The notes: generated from the letters alone by a model not told the origin. Counted from the first letter of the stretch, positions 21,237 to 35,147 are shown. The stretch is DNA of 64,000 nt from Magnaporthiopsis rhizophila (GCA_003049465.1 PYSS01000136.1:31022-95021); one strand, 5' to 3'. Program-made: numbers and translations.

Positions 21237-23871
21237 TGCGTTGGCAAGCGCTTGACAGCAGCAAGATTTCGGACGTCGGCGCTCCCCCTTGTGAGCTGTT
21301 CGGCTCGCAGCACGGCGCGAAACGGCACGTGCGGTGGTGGTCGGGGGCTCTTCAGGCTCTCCGATCGGACGTCTCCGGGACGAGCTGAGGCTTTTGCTGC
21401 TGAGAACGAAAACGGTCCGGCCGAGTCTGTCCTGCAGTGCTGCGGGTAACCCTCCACTATGCACGGCGTATCCGAACGCGTCGATGGGCGGTTGCGTGTG
21501 ACGTGTCCACGGCCTGTGTCGGCTCAACTGACCAGTGCTCTGTAGGCGTGCTCCTCCCAGGTGGCTTGCGCTGTTTGTTGGTGATTGCACTGGGCTTTGG
21601 CGGTCGCAGCGCTACGGAATGCTGGAGCTTTCTGACGAAGTAGTTACCTGCATTGACGCCTCGGCAACACGCGACAGCACGAACCGCCCCGTCGGTTAGG
21701 GACCCACTCGCTCCAAACTGTGGGGCAGCGCACTGTGGAGTCAACTCAACTGTTATCAAACGTCGACCTTGTTTCCCGCGTTGCACCGGACCTCCCTCTC
21801 TTCAGCAACCACATCACCGGTACTGCTGTTAAGGATTCATCCCCGAGGACGTATGAATGGGTGTATTCTCGTTCAGTCACGGCTCTCCAGAACAGGAATC
21901 CCGATGATGACGACAGCCATCTACACCTCTCCAAAGCAAGAGTTGAATCCAGAACGCAGAGTCCGCAGTAGCGCTCCAATAGGGATAGCTGTGGCTTACT
22001 AGAAATCGTGTTTTCTTGCCAAGGAGGGTATAAGTCGAGCCAAGTACTCGCTCGACATCGTGCGGGGGACACTGACAATGCCATGGTTTTCCGGCATGTC
22101 CATGTTATCACCGACTTGCCACAATGGGTAACGCGATGGGGAACACCCTCAAGCTGGTATGACAGAAAGAATCATCCACCGGCAATAATAGGCGAGCAGA
22201 ACTGGAAGCAGACGCTTGACCCCCGCATAGTGATAGTCTTGATGGCCCCTTCCTTGGGCGTTGGTCTTCCAATGACGGCATTGAAAGATACGAAGGGTGG
22301 GAGGACATGTTTCGGATACCCAGCCACTTCCCTTTCCCAGGACATTGGAGCCGACATCCCAGGGAAGCCCATTGGCCATGCCCTGCTCGGCACTCTGAAG
22401 AGGATCGGCTCTTGGCGATAGGGCATGTCCATTGTAAGTCACATGGATCTCTTGGCCCGACGCCGCCAGCATCGGTGGCGTGGGCTAGACGGCTCGAAGA
22501 CGCTCCTGCTTGTGCATGCAGTTCGGGCACCCCATCTAGTACAGAGTACCTAGTCTTTCCTTCATTCATACCTAGGTAGTCACATATACCCACCATCCCG
22601 CCATCACTTTACAATCTCCGTTTCGTTTCCGGGCCGCTTCCCACCACCCCGAGGTTTGGTGTCGCAGGAATGAGGCAGGAAGGTGATCATGCGCGCGACG
22701 CCACCTCCCAGGATGCCTGCCACCAATGCCACCCCATATCCGGAGTGGCACGCATCTCCGCATCTCCAGACGTGAGCCAGCCGCAATCGGTGACGGCAGG
22801 CATGCCATCTAGTCAGCCGGAGCTGAAAACAAAAAGAAAATTAAAGAAGAAAAAAAAAAAAAGCAAGCACGTAGCGTTAGCGCCATGTTTCCGCCGCACA
22901 CAAACGTCGGCAGGTCGGCGACCGGGGAAAGGCGGGAACCACGCCAGGGGTCATAACGACCTCTACACAAGATGGTGTGAATATCAAATCTCCCATCAAG
23001 CCAGCAAAGTACCCATTACGCGCCGGGCGTGGGTGGAAGGAATCCCGGTCTTGCACCAAGTCATTGCCCGGCACCTACACCCGCATCTTGCTTACTCACT
23101 AGACTCAAAGTTGAGCCGTTTTTTTTTTCCCTCCTCGTCCCGGAAAACAGGGCACAACGACAGCACCTGCCGCTCGTCGACGAGAAGCCATTGGCCTCGC
23201 AACCCAAGCCACCAAAAAAGCCATCTATCGCCCCCGCGTCTGATGGCAGTGGTCATCATGCATGGACCGTCGTATGCGGCGACATGAGCTCCCCCACGGC
23301 CCTACGGCTGGGAGGATGGTGGCGCGTAATAAAGCTTGGCTCGGGAAGGAAGAAAGAAATTGCTCACGGGAAGCAGTGACGCGTTCAAATGTTGAAACAA
23401 CAACAGAGAAGGATTCATTGCGGGGACAAAGGAAAAGCAAAGAAAAAGACACACAAAAACGCACGTTTTGGTCATCCGCTGCAACGTCCTCGCCGCTGTC
23501 GCCCCCCAAACGACCCAGAAACGAAAACCTCGGGCTTGCAGAGAGCACGCCACAACCTGACACCCAGACTCGGTTTTGGGGGAGACATTGGTGGCGAGGA
23601 TCCCCCACCCCTACTACAGAAATGCTTCCGCCTCGCGCGGTGATGAGTTCTCCGTAGCCAGTGAATCCTAACCCTTTTTCCACGGACGGGTGGGTGATGA
23701 TAGACGCCCCTCGCGATATTCAGCGTGGGGGAATTTGTCCACAATGGCGGCGGTCAGCACAGGGATGATTTGGGTCCCGCAAGCTGAAAGCGCGTGATAG
23801 GAGTGCGGCGGGCGGCTACTAGCTACGCCGAGGCCGGATGCGAAATACCTTGCTAGTTGGCCTGGGCAGGG

Positions 23872-23898
23872 GCAGCATGCAGCATGCAGCATGCAGCT
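23872..23898. repeat. (GCAGCAT)n microsatellite, 3.7 copies
   Basis: Three perfect 7-bp units plus a partial copy. The unit contains the palindrome GCATGC at its junctions. Confidence 0.85.
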
Positions 23899-23934
23899 CC
23901 TGCGAGGGAGTAGGTAAAGACGCAACAAAATGGA

Positions 23935-23968
23935 ATAAAAAAAATAAAATAAAATAAAATAAAATTAA
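23935..23968. repeat. (TAAAA)n microsatellite
   Basis: About five TAAAA units with an initial A-run. Confidence 0.85.
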
Positions 23969-26900
23969 ACCCAGAGCCTTGCCAATCCGGCCGGATGGCA
24001 GAGTGGGATGACCCCCCCGCCGGTCACCGACGCGCGATAGCCTGCCAGCCCCCCTGCCCTCAAGCTAGACACACGTAGACGCAGCACGCATGCCTTAGTG
24101 CGATGTGACGGACTGATGACGAGAAAAAAGCTGTCCGTAATGCGACGTTGCCTCGTCCGCACCGTATCTCTCGACCATCATCAGAAATTAGCACTCCTCC
24201 AAAGAAGAAAAAAAAATTTCGCGGCAAGGAGGACAGCAGCGACGGAACATTATCATGTCCACCTTTGGGCAAGCCTAGCCGGCAAGGCTTGATGTGATGG
24301 CCACCCATCCATCAGCCTCTCTGGCTTGGCTTGCCTTACCCTTTCAGTGGCCTGCATGGAAAGGAAAATTTTGCAGCACACAAGCACACACACAAAGAGC
24401 GTGGCGCCGATCTAGCAGCATCTTTTCACTGACGAGCAGGGATCATTTTGGGGGTTTTGACGTGCAGTGAACGGTTCACACTGTCGGCCCTTTCTTGACA
24501 GTAGGTCTGGCTGAGGCTGAAGAGCCCTAGGCCGGCTAAAGGAGATGGACCAGGAGCTCGGGTCTTCTAGAAGACTTGAAGGAAGGGATAGAGCTTGGCG
24601 AGGGTAAGACAACATGAAGTGAGCTGATGTCTAATTTTTTTTTTTTTTTTCCCGGAAGCCCCGACAAATCAAAGGACCTCCGAGGCTTCTGCCATAAGCG
24701 GACAGCATGGAAGCAACCACCCGCCAAACGTGCAACCCATTGCTCACGAGAAGATGACCTGGCCGAGACAATGCCGCTCTTGGCGGTAACATAGCCAAGA
24801 TATGTAATGAAAATGCATATTAACATCAGCGATGGGTTGCGTTGGGCCAAGAGCTTTGCCACTCGGCAGAGCCAGCCAGCAGGCTGTCAACCTAGGTATG
24901 CAAGTGGGTGTACAACAATAAGCCAGCAATAGGTAGGTAGTCTGACAGCACTTGGGAGACTCGCGTGGCAGAAGGGCCGGAGCGGCAGGCTACATGTAGA
25001 TTGTATGCTTCCCGGCGGTTCGCCGGCATATTGCCGCCTGGGCGAACGAGCGGACTGCCTCTTGTGGCCGAGAAGCTAGATGACGAAAATCCGCACTCAG
25101 GGAAAAATGCAAACGGATGACGTCCCGGTCTGTATGACGGAGTACCTGGATGAGGAACTGGCAACAACCCCTCTCGGTCGACCATTTGCCGTTGTACTTG
25201 GTCAAGGTAGCGCCGCTCAGGCTTGGCTGTGCGGCTTCGATGTGTCAGTGGGAGCGTAACAGAAACCTCGTGCAAGCCTTGGCACCAGTGTCGGCGAAAT
25301 TGTAACGCCGTCGCATACTTCCAGCCTGATTTCGCCGGGCTTGGTATCCGAGTAGGGCCGGCGTCGAAGGCATGCGTCGAACTGGCCGAGCAAAAGGACC
25401 ACCGTCGGGCCTTTTCGGAACCTTTGGGGCTGCGCTTTGTTTTGTCCTGGATAGAAAAGAAAAAGCGGCACACAGGTTTCGTTTCGGTTGGGCGAGCCAA
25501 GAGGAAGGTTCTAGGGACGTCGGGCATTGGCTCCCGGATCGGTATTCCTTTTGTGCTCGCAGCTGCAGGGCTCACTTCGGTAGGTAGGGATCGACTTCAG
25601 GCTCAATGGGCCGCGTGCAGTACGAGGCATGCCACCGTCCTTTGCGGCGGGACATGTATCAGCCTACCCGCCAGTGCCACACAACAGCCTGTGGTGTCCC
25701 CGGGACCACTCGATCGCATACCCTCTGAGCCCTACCGAATCGGTATGGGGTGTGCCACGGCCTGGGGGGTGGGGTGTGTGAGAGAGAGAGAGCACTTGTT
25801 CGCCGTAGCAAGCGACCCAAGGAGATTGAATTGGTGGGTGGTGGGCTGGTTGTGGTGGTGTGCTGGGTCTGGAGGGGTGCGCCGGCCGCAATTGGAGCGC
25901 CTGGAAAGGAGCAGCAGGCAGACAACGCGAACCCTCCGGGGAAAGGAGTTGCAGAAATTTATTACCACCACCTACCCAATACGATAGCAGCTGCAGGGAT
26001 CAATGACCACCGGCGCGGGGGGACAGCGGTCGCAGCAGGACAGGCGTGCCGAGCCCGGCTTTCACATCTTCGGCTGCCCGCGGCTATGATGGCGGCTAAG
26101 ATCCCGGGGCAGCAACGAAACGGGGGGTGGGTGGGTGTGTTGTGTGTTGTCCAGCAAATCCGTCCGCTTAGGTAGATGATCACCACCGCACTGGCGATAT
26201 TGATCTGGGAATTCGGGATTTCGTGCACGTCAGAGGCGGAAACGCAGACGTTCGCTTGGCGCGCATGCAAGGCAATGACGGGATATTGAAATAATCACAC
26301 GGTCACCAGCCGAACTTGCCCATCCCCGTCGAAATGGGCCGTCCGGGGTCTTGTCGGGCGATTCGTTTCCATCGCAGCCCAATGGTGGGAGGCAGGGCAG
26401 ACGACGGCGATGAGGAGAAAGGCTGGGCGTTTTAATCCGCCCGACCTGGCGCGGGGCAGCGGACCGGATTGGAGGATGAGGATTGCGGGCAGTGTTCGGG
26501 CCCCGTCTCGCCAGGTCACACCTGGAGGAAGCTGCCTGTGTCGCACCACCACCCTGGCAAGGAGCGAGGTTCTGGGGGTGTCTTTGGGTGACGGAAGGGG
26601 AAATAAAGGCAAAGAAAAGAAAAGGAGCCGAACGGTCGAATCTCGGGGCGGGTTCCTGGGACGTCTGTGGTTATGGAGCCTACCTAGATAGGTACCTATG
26701 TTTTGGAAAACTGCACGGGCGCTCCTCCATGTTCCATCCCCAGAACGGCAGCGGCAGAACGGTTGGGCGCGTGGGCGTTGGCGTTTTGCTCCCAAGAAAG
26801 AACCAAAGTCAAAAGGACCGCACGTCAGAAAGGCAGTCGCAACCCACGACCTGGCCATGCCCGAACCCACCCGCAAGAGCAGGAATTTCCGCTGCAGTGC

Positions 26901-29096
26901 GGTCACCGGGAGATGCAGAGGGGAACGGCTCCTCGAGATGCATGCAGTCAAGTCCTGTTGGGCGCCTTTTTTTTTTTTTTTTTTTTTGCACAGCCACCAC
27001 CAGCTGCAGTTGGTTCGTTTTCCCAAGGCCGTCATGCATGGAGTTCTGGACACTTGACCGGCTCGCCCTCCACCTCCAATCGATCTTGTTAGAAATGGGT
27101 CCAGCTAAGCAGGTACATGCTGGGTAGCGTCGGGCCTGGACCGTTGACGTCGGCCAGAGTGCAGACTGCAGATTGCCGTAGGAGATTTTTTTTTTTTTTT
27201 TTTTTTTCAACTGCGCGCCGTATGCAGTCGCATTCCTGGTGGTCAACGCTCAGCAGAAGTACTGTACCAATTTACCCAAGGGCACCTACATGTCACGGTC
27301 GGTGACCGCGGGCAGCACAGCCTCTGGCCGCCCGGTTATTTGTCTTGTTTTGTTTTGTTTTTTTTCTTCTTCATGTTTTGCTTCGTGTCAGTCGACCCTG
27401 CGCAGGAAAGTCCCCTGCGGTCTGTTCGCGACAGCCTTTATTTGCATGCCGCGCACAGGGGTGGCAGACGAGGGCGATCAATCCAGGCGGTTTCCCGCGG
27501 CAGCCTATGGGCGCCTGTGGTCGATAGTGACAATCCGCTTTTTGTAAAACGCACCCACGGGCACGAAAGAAAACCCCCGAACGCACGCGCCCTCGCCTCA
27601 GGTCTCCGACGCCCAGGACGGGGGGTCTCCGCCGTGGGTTTGTAATGGCTGATATTCGGCCTCATGTCTGCCTGTTGCTCGGCCCAACCTCGCAGAAACT
27701 CCATCTCCAAACCTCGTATCAAACGTCTTCTGCCTTTGCTGCCGTGTATAACACATCAACGGCGGCGGGTCTCGGCCACCTGCTGACGGTATCCTCTGTA
27801 CCGCTTCACGTGGGCCCTGGATCCCAGATCTGTCGTCATTGTCAACTTTGCAAGCTCCAAAAAGAGACCGGGGTAGGGAGTGTATTGCCCCGGGCCCCCG
27901 GATAACCACCTATCCTCTGCCGAAAAAAAAAAAAAAACCCTTACACCATCCCATCTCGGTGGATGGGCGAGCACGGGGCATATTCTGTCCCTGTTGCACA
28001 GAGCACATCGCTGCTGCAACGTCGCACCGCTGGATGATTTCAGATAAAAACGAACTGGGCGTGGTCAAAACCGACCTTATGGGCTGGAGCGAGCTCCCCT
28101 TGTCATCGCCGCCTCACGGGAGTCATGGACCCCGGAGGGGAGCGGCATTGTGATTGGAGTGGTAGGGGGCAGGGAGTGGGAACCGACGGCGACTGTCCCT
28201 GCAGCGGAGCGTGGTGGTGGATGGTCGATGCTGGATCGGCTTTTTGAAGCAACTTGCAGTTTGGTATCCACAGCCCGCAGAGCAGAATCCGCCAGGCCCG
28301 TGGTGTCCTTTGATGCTCTGGAGACCACCAGGCTGTACGCCGTATTGGCGCTGTGGCAATTGGTAACGAGTTGACTTGGCTGTCAGTTCCATTTACCATA
28401 TCCCATGCCCGCAGCTCTGTTAGGCATGTCTCTACTTCGGACGACCGGCCTCGCTCCTCGTGCCAGAGCACCAGCCAAGGCCGTCGAAGTTGGCTGTCGG
28501 CTAGGAGCTGTTGGGTTCATGTGCAGTCCGGAGCCACTCCATTCACAAGAGACCGAGGCATAGCTCCACCCGTTGCAAAATGGCAGACCATTAGATGATG
28601 GATGTCCTTGTGAGTCCGTTAGCGCCTTGGGCAACCAACATTTTCCGTTAGCCAAGGGTATCAAAGAAATAAACCGGAAGCCAAAGATGCGTAGAAAACA
28701 AGAAAAATGACAGGAATTTTTTTACGCACGCATCCGCCGCACAAAAAAAAAGTCACAACGGAGCTCTCCGAGTGGCCCTCGGGGAGTGCGTCGGCTGGCT
28801 AGCTCTAGATGACAGGTTATGGTGTTGTGATGTGATCTGTCAGCGAGGACTGCGGACGCTAACACGCTCGCTCGGTGAATGCATCCAGCGCTGAGATGTT
28901 CCATAGAGGAAGCTGATGGTGGGCCCCGCTCCCCGCTGCACAAGGGTTCCTCGACTTTGGAGGGGCAGAGTACCAAAGGATCAAGGAGGTTGGTCTCGGA
29001 AACAGCAGGAAAGCGAACACAGTATTCTGCAAGCTAATGCATCACATCGCACATATTAATTTGCGGCGCTGTCAAGGACGGCAGCACGAAGCGATT

Positions 29097-29120
29097 TGTG
29101 TGTGTATGTGTGTGTGTGTG
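29097..29120. repeat. (GT)n microsatellite with one TA interruption
   Basis: TG dinucleotide run of about 24 bp. Confidence 0.85.
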
Positions 29121-30846
29121 GGCAGTGCCAGTCCTGCTATTCTTTTTTTTTTTCATTTTGCCATGGATTAATGCCAAGTTCGGAGTGCCGGCCAGCCCAT
29201 CCACCTTCGCGAGGTCGCCAGAGCGAGATCGGCTAGCATCAGCGTCCTTTGGGAAGCAAGCGCCGACAAGGACCCCTCCTGGCACTCGCTCTCGCCCTTG
29301 TTCTCCCGAAAAAAATGGGGGCTTGTCGGCTGCAAGGCCACGGTCCCAACTTGCGCTGTCGGGCTCCATCACCGGAAGCTCCACCCACACAACGAATGGA
29401 ACTGCTGGCTGCAGCCCACCTTTTTTGGGCGGCCGCGGCAGCATTGAGGCCCCCCTCGTCCCCAGCGCGCTGAAGGCCCGGAGCCCCCCGGCCAAAATGA
29501 CGGCGCTGTTGGGGCAGCCAGAGGAAAAGCAATGATCCACGCCCGCCCACCCGGGGTCCACGCAGTGGGCTCGCAGAAACCACGATAGCCGATGTTACCG
29601 TGTAGTACGGGGTGCACGGGGATTGCCCAAAAGACGCTGGACCATGGAGCAGCCAGCCACGCTTTCATCGTGGGATATCCTGGCCCTGCCGTGCGCAAGG
29701 GCCCGAGGCCAGGGCTGTACAGTAGCATGGAGATTGTGTGGCCCGCCGCTATCTCGGCGTCGGCATCCACCCACGGAAAGCACGATACATAGAGGGAAAC
29801 ATCGTGATTGTATGATTCGAGGCCACCCAAGAGCCCGCCCAGAAGCCTCTGCAGCACCTGCGCCAGGACTGCTTCGGAGCGTGCCACACGGCTGGCCATG
29901 GCAGCTAACCAACTTGGCGAGCAACGAGAGGGCAAGGGGCCTGAGTCAAGGGACCACGGCACAACCTTCCTGCCGCGTCCGGAGAAGAGGAGCCCAGGGT
30001 AAGCGGGAAAAGGGATCGGATGGGGTTGTACGGACCGTAGAGCGTATTGTGTGGCTGACCTGAACAAAGAACCTACCTTGGATCGCACATGCCAACTTGG
30101 CATCGCGGGCATCGTCGGGTGATGGCATGGTCCGGAGCGTCGCTGGACCAAAGGAAGAAAAGGCAGGCCTGGTGCTTGGGGTGCGGGGAGGTGTGGCAGG
30201 GCTGTCAAACCACACGGGCAGCGGCTGGCCGCCATGTCGGCCCATCCATCGATTCCCATTTTCTGAAGAATTGGCAAACAAGATCCTGCTGACATCCCAC
30301 CTTTGTGTCGGCGCTGCAGACAAGCCATCCCACTTGCGCGCTCATCCCACGTTGCCTAGCCCCAATGAGGAATCACAGTTGGATCCCTGTAGCCCCTCCA
30401 CGTCCTTTGCGCTGTGGCTCTGTCCAGGGGACCGCCTACTGCACGTAGCCAAGCTGCAGATCCAAGGCCAGCAGAGGTAGTGGTGCGCCCTGGGCTCCCG
30501 GCCTGTCCGGGATCAGAGGTTGCGAACACGACCAACTGGCGGCGCAACATGCGCTCTCACACATGGATCGACTCCCGCGCCGCCCCGAGGAGAAGACCAC
30601 GGTACAGTACCCACGCGCGTGGGCTAAGCTCCCCTACCGGTCATGTACCCTGACCCCCAGGGCGGCCGGTCGGTGCCAACCAATACCGTTTTGGAGAAAT
30701 TCCGTCATTGCTCAAATTTTTCTGCGGGAGCTGCACCCCTCCTATTGTTGTAGCCGGCCGCTGCATGTACCTATCCTATTCAGCTCAATGCAAAGTCACG
30801 CTGGGTAGGTGGGCGGAAGGATAGCGTGGGAGGAATTGACAGAGGA

Positions 30847-30875
30847 AATAATAAATAATAATAATAATAATAAAA
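30847..30875. repeat. (AAT)n microsatellite
   Basis: About nine AAT units, slightly imperfect. Confidence 0.85.
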
Positions 30876-30964
30876 AGCCACCGTCGTGGCCCGATCGTCT
30901 CCCCGCAGGCCGAGTCCCGGTCTCATTGACGTGACTGGGCGGCGACCTTTCCTTAACTGCCCGA

Positions 30965-30987
30965 CAGCCAGCCAGCCAGCCAGCCAG
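30965..30987. repeat. (CAGC)n microsatellite
   Basis: Five to six CAGC units. Confidence 0.85.
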
Positions 30988-32308
30988 AGCAACTGGGTTC
31001 GCGCCTGCCTTTTCCGATGTCAAATAAACATAAGAAGCTGCCCCTGCACCCCCTCTCCATCCCCATCGTCCCCATCTGACTGAGCCCGTTGCCTCTCACC
31101 CCTGCTGCCTCACGTCTCTTATACCTGTGCGGACGACCGTTCGGTTCTTGGCCCGCCTGTACGACGGTAACTCTTTCCATCAATCTCTCTCTCACCTAAG
31201 ATTCTCGGCTCGCAACGCCGGCCACCACCACCTAAAGCGGTCAGAGTCAGAGCAGAGACAAAGCCCCCGTCCGAACACAACCCAAGGCCATAGCATCACA
31301 CAAAGGGGCAGGCCAAGGCGAGGACGGACCAGACGCGCATACAGCGCCACCTAGCACAGCAACAGCCGCAGCATACCCGTCGGTCGTCACGGAACCCGGG
31401 TCCACGGAGATTACAGCCGATGATCGAGGAGCGGCCACGACCACAGACAGGCCAGCCACCGAGATCTGTCGCTCATCGGTGGCACCGACGAGCAGCGAAG
31501 CTCGACACATAAGAAGAAGAAGCCCTCTGAAGCCCCGTGGGGCGGAGCAAGCTCCTCATCGAAGCCTACCGGCGAACCCAGCGAGCCTCCAACCAACCAC
31601 ACATCTACCTCTACCCACCACCCAACCCACCCCCCATCCCATCCGCAACGGTCCAGGTCACACACACGGGTTCTGTTTCGGTCGTCATTTGCCAACCCGC
31701 ATTTGGCTCGAAGCAGCAGCTGAGTGGCTCCCTGCCCTCCCCCCAGTCGGTCCGCGAGGCGAAAGGGTCGAGTCAAGGCCGCTGCAACTTGCATTTTGCC
31801 GACTTACACGCGCGCAGGCAGGGCGTGCCACCATTTTTGTGTGCGTGCTCTGAACAGCCGCTTTTGACTGCCACCTACAACTCGACCCAACACGAGTCCG
31901 ACCGAGCACGCCGGAGGAGCATTTGCCTTCTGGCGACGACGTCGCTGCACCCACGCCCCTTGGTGCGGGCCCAAATGGTGGTTGGCAGAGGACGAAAAAT
32001 AAAACAAAAATAAACAAGAAAAAAAAAAAAAAAGCTGAAAGCAAACGGCGAACCACAGCCGACCAGCAGGGGAATATCAAATAGCGTAAAAAGGCACGCA
32101 GCAACAGCTAACTGATCCTCCAGCGCCACTCCCCTCCTTCCAGTCACTGCAGCTTTGCTTCTTTCTTGACCGGCACCGACGGGAACGACAAATTTGGTCG
32201 ATCGACAGTTCAATCAAGGCTTCTCTTGAAGCCTGGTTGGTGTCTTACAAACCAAGCCAAAACCCTAAGGATCCAGAACCAGAAAAATCTCCACTCAACC
32301 TTTGCCTC

Positions 32309-32371
32309 TTTTTTTTTTTTTTTTTTTTTTTTTCCTTTTTTTTTCCGTTTTTAATACCCGCCGGCCCTTTT

Positions 32372-32403
<32 letters not shown>
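32309..32403. repeat. Two long T-tracts separated by a short GC-containing spacer
   Basis: A 25-base T-run (32309-32333) and a 29-base T-run (32375-32403) lie 760-850 bp upstream of the copper-fist start codon. Such tracts disfavour nucleosomes in fungal promoters (general knowledge); whether they act here is inference. Confidence 0.85.
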
Positions 32404-32405
<2 letters not shown>

Positions 32406-33162
32406 ATCAAACCGGAGTCACTTGGGCATCATTTATCGCCTTCTCTTACAAATTTCCTCTTACTTTTTCTTTCTTCTTTATTACTGAACCGGACCCATAT
32501 TTTGTTGGCCGCTCATTTCCTCAGCATTTCCCCTACAGTCATGTTTCTGTAAGGGGCGTGTGTTTCTCCCTACACAAGCTTCTCCGATTGTCTTGGTCTT
32601 TGTTTCTAGCATTTGCGCCTGGTTGCGACAAGGAGCCCGTGTCTGGTGGTACACGTCTTTCTCTCTTTCTTTTCTCCGCACACTCTCCCGTTTGGCCTTT
32701 TGCTTTTTTTTACCCTCGAAACCTCAGCTCGTCCACGGGAGTGGCTGGCTCTTGCCGCTGAATCATACATAACGCAAGCCTTCGGCACACACTGTGCTTC
32801 CCGCTCGAACGCCACAAAGGCCACGCACCCCACCCGTCGCCGACAAGGCCGCACCTAGTCGAAGCTCTGACAGAACCCCCAGCCCTGGGTGCCTGTATGT
32901 AACAGACCAGGTCTCCATCCCGTGGCTTGCCCCGGTCCCCGTGGGCGCCCCCGTGCTAAAAAAAACGATCAAAGGCCAACAGCACCCGCGCACCCAAAAC
33001 CTGGCTGCGAACAAAAACCGTTTGACCGCCGAGCTCCGTCGCCCTTCAGCTCCTCGACCTTAACCGTCCGCGCCGCGCACCTACCCACCCACCCCTTACC
33101 GACAACAACAACCACCTGCTGCTGCTACTACTGCTGCTGCTGCCCACCCGACCAGAAACATC

Positions 33163-35147
33163 ATGATTATCGACGGCGAGAAGTGGGCTTGTGAGGCCTG
33201 CGTTCGCGGACACCGCGTCAGCAACTGTCAGCACTCGGGTAAGTGCACATGGCCCAAGAAAAATCCGCTGCGCGCACCCGGAGCCCCAAAACCCAAGCTT
33301 GCGCCTTCCCAATCTATCCGCACCCCTCCCCCTCCATCACCTGCAGAACCAACCCGCATGGAACAATTTTCCACACATCCATGGCACAACAGCATTCCGC
33401 GGGGGGTTTTTTTTTCCCTTCTCTCTTCCATCCCTGGCTCGTGTGCCTGTCCGCTCCCACCACCACCGCCCACCATCTGCCCAGCTGCTCGGAACGGGGG
33501 TGGTCTCGCTTGCGGATGGAAATGCGTCCCGGATTCCGACAAGACAATAAAAAAAATCAGGGCCCTCGCGACCACCACATGCAGCATGCACCTGCCGGGG
33601 CATACACGGAAGCCTTACGCTAACCGCTTGCAATCATTCGACGATCTGCAGACCGCCCATTACAGCACATCAACAAGAAAGGCCGGCCCGTTTCTCAATG
33701 TCAGCACTGTCGGTCGATGCGCAAATCGCGCCAATCCCATGTCAAGTGCGACTGCGGCGAGAAGTCACACAAGTGCGCGCACCTCAAGACTACGGTCGAG
33801 GGCCACAGGGGTGCGTCATCCCTTGCTGTCTTTCCGATATCCTTATTTGCCGATCTGCCGAAGTACCCGAGATGGCGGCGCGCGCGTAGCGCGACATGGA
33901 TAACCCGCAGCGTCACCCATGACGGCTTGACGCTAGGGTAGTTGGGCCATGCTAACTCTATCCTGCCCTATGCAACAGACAGCTGTTGCTGCAACCACGG
34001 TGGCCGCTGCACCTGCTCTCACAAGAAAGAACCAGGGCTCGACCCTGTGCCAGAGTCAGACTCGGACGACCACGCCACCACAGTCTCCGCCACGGCGTCG
34101 TGCGGCGTCGCCAGCAAGTCGGCAGCCGCGACAAAACAGGTCGCCGCTCCCAAGGGAGGCGCCGTGCGCAGCAGGAGAAGAGCCAACACGATCCACTCGG
34201 ACGGCAGCTCATCATTAATGTTTGACGAGAGCGGTCGCCACAAGCCGACCTACAAGCACGCAAAGGCCTCTTCCAAGTGCGAGCCTTACCCGCTCAAGCG
34301 CGTGAACTCGGTCCACAGCACAAGCAGCCTCCCTAACCGGAGTCCCGCCGACAGCCCGGCCGCAGTCGGATATGGCACCACCGAGTTGGCTTCCGGCCCA
34401 GAGGCGGCCGCTCGGAGAGCTGTCAAGTCCGAGGCGACCTCGCCTCTCCTGACGCCCGGCTTCTCGCAGATCAACAGCCAGCTGGCCCCCCTCGATCTCT
34501 CGAGCATTGAGTATCCACGCTATGTTCCCGGTGCCGGCAGCGCCGGCTTTGATATGTTCGGGACGGGCGCCCTCGCCGACCACGAGGGCCCCATGTTCAG
34601 CGCGGGCCTGACCGCCCCGCACGTTGACTGGAGCCACTACGATGGCCTGGACTTTGGCCGGTCCGGCGGCGACGGCTTCGCCTCGTCCAGCTACGGCCGC
34701 GGCACCCACGGATATGCCGGCGCCGGCGGCTTCGACTTCAACGGTTCCGAGCAGGCGCCCACCATGACCACGGCCACCTCGGGCGACGTGTCCGAGGTCG
34801 AGGACTTCATGGGCCCCGGCGGCACCGACGAATTTGACGTCGGAGGCGCGTTCGGCGCAGCGTACGGCGGTCTCGCCCCTGGGGCGACTGCTGACCTGTC
34901 AACTCTCGAGTATGAAGACCTCGGCGCCGTCTCAAAGGTCCAGGCGGCGCTGGGCGCGGCCGGGACCGCCACCAAGCTGTACACGACCTCGTCCGCCGCT
35001 GACGATTCGGTTCTCGCCGCCGTGCCCACCAGCGCCGCATTTGCCGACGACCCGCTGTTCTGGATGAACGATTACTCGCACGGCCTGCACGTCATGGACA
35101 ACTCCACGCCCGACCCCAACGGACTCTACAACTGGGACACCCGCTAA
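33163..35147 (+). CDS. Copper-fist transcription factor
   Basis: Three exons: 33163-33238, 33652-33810 and 33979-35147, giving 467 residues. The introns are 413 bp (unusually long) and 168 bp; both interrupt codons in phase 1, so GAC is rebuilt at each junction. Exon 1 begins MIIDGEKWACEACVRGHRVS, the start of the copper-fist domain, with zinc ligands C10, C13, C22 and H24. Exon 2 supplies the (R/K)GRP minor-groove motif (KKGRPVSQCQHC, about residues 34-44) and the CDCGEKSHKCAHL cysteine region that forms the Cu(I) cluster in Ace1-type factors. Exon 3 begins SCCCNHGGRCTC and continues as a Ser/Gly/Asp-rich region, probably activating. I see no C-terminal CxCxxxxCxCxxCxxH repeats like those of Mac1/GRISEA. 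It is therefore more likely an Ace1/Cup2/Haa1-like factor than a copper-starvation activator, but that subtype is inference. It acts in the nucleus. Confidence 0.93.

Larger units (their letters stand above)
21237..33162. other. About 12 kb without a recognisable gene, rich in simple repeats
   Basis: Many short frames exist on both strands, but none shows a domain, signal peptide or conserved motif I recognise. The longest (29369-30328 minus, 319 codons) looks like a chance GC-rich frame. The segment carries T-runs of 16-29 bases (24635-24650, 26967-26987, 27186-27207, 32309-32333, 32375-32403), several microsatellites, and ACCTAGGT-type palindromes. The last 2-3 kb is CT/CA-rich and probably includes the promoter and long 5' leader of the copper-fist gene. 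Lineage-specific, non-coding RNA or small secreted-protein genes could be missed here. Confidence 0.45.

Noticed and set aside
29369..30328. 319-codon frame on the minus strand
   Set aside because: GC-rich chance frame; no domain, no splice structure, composition like the surrounding non-coding DNA.
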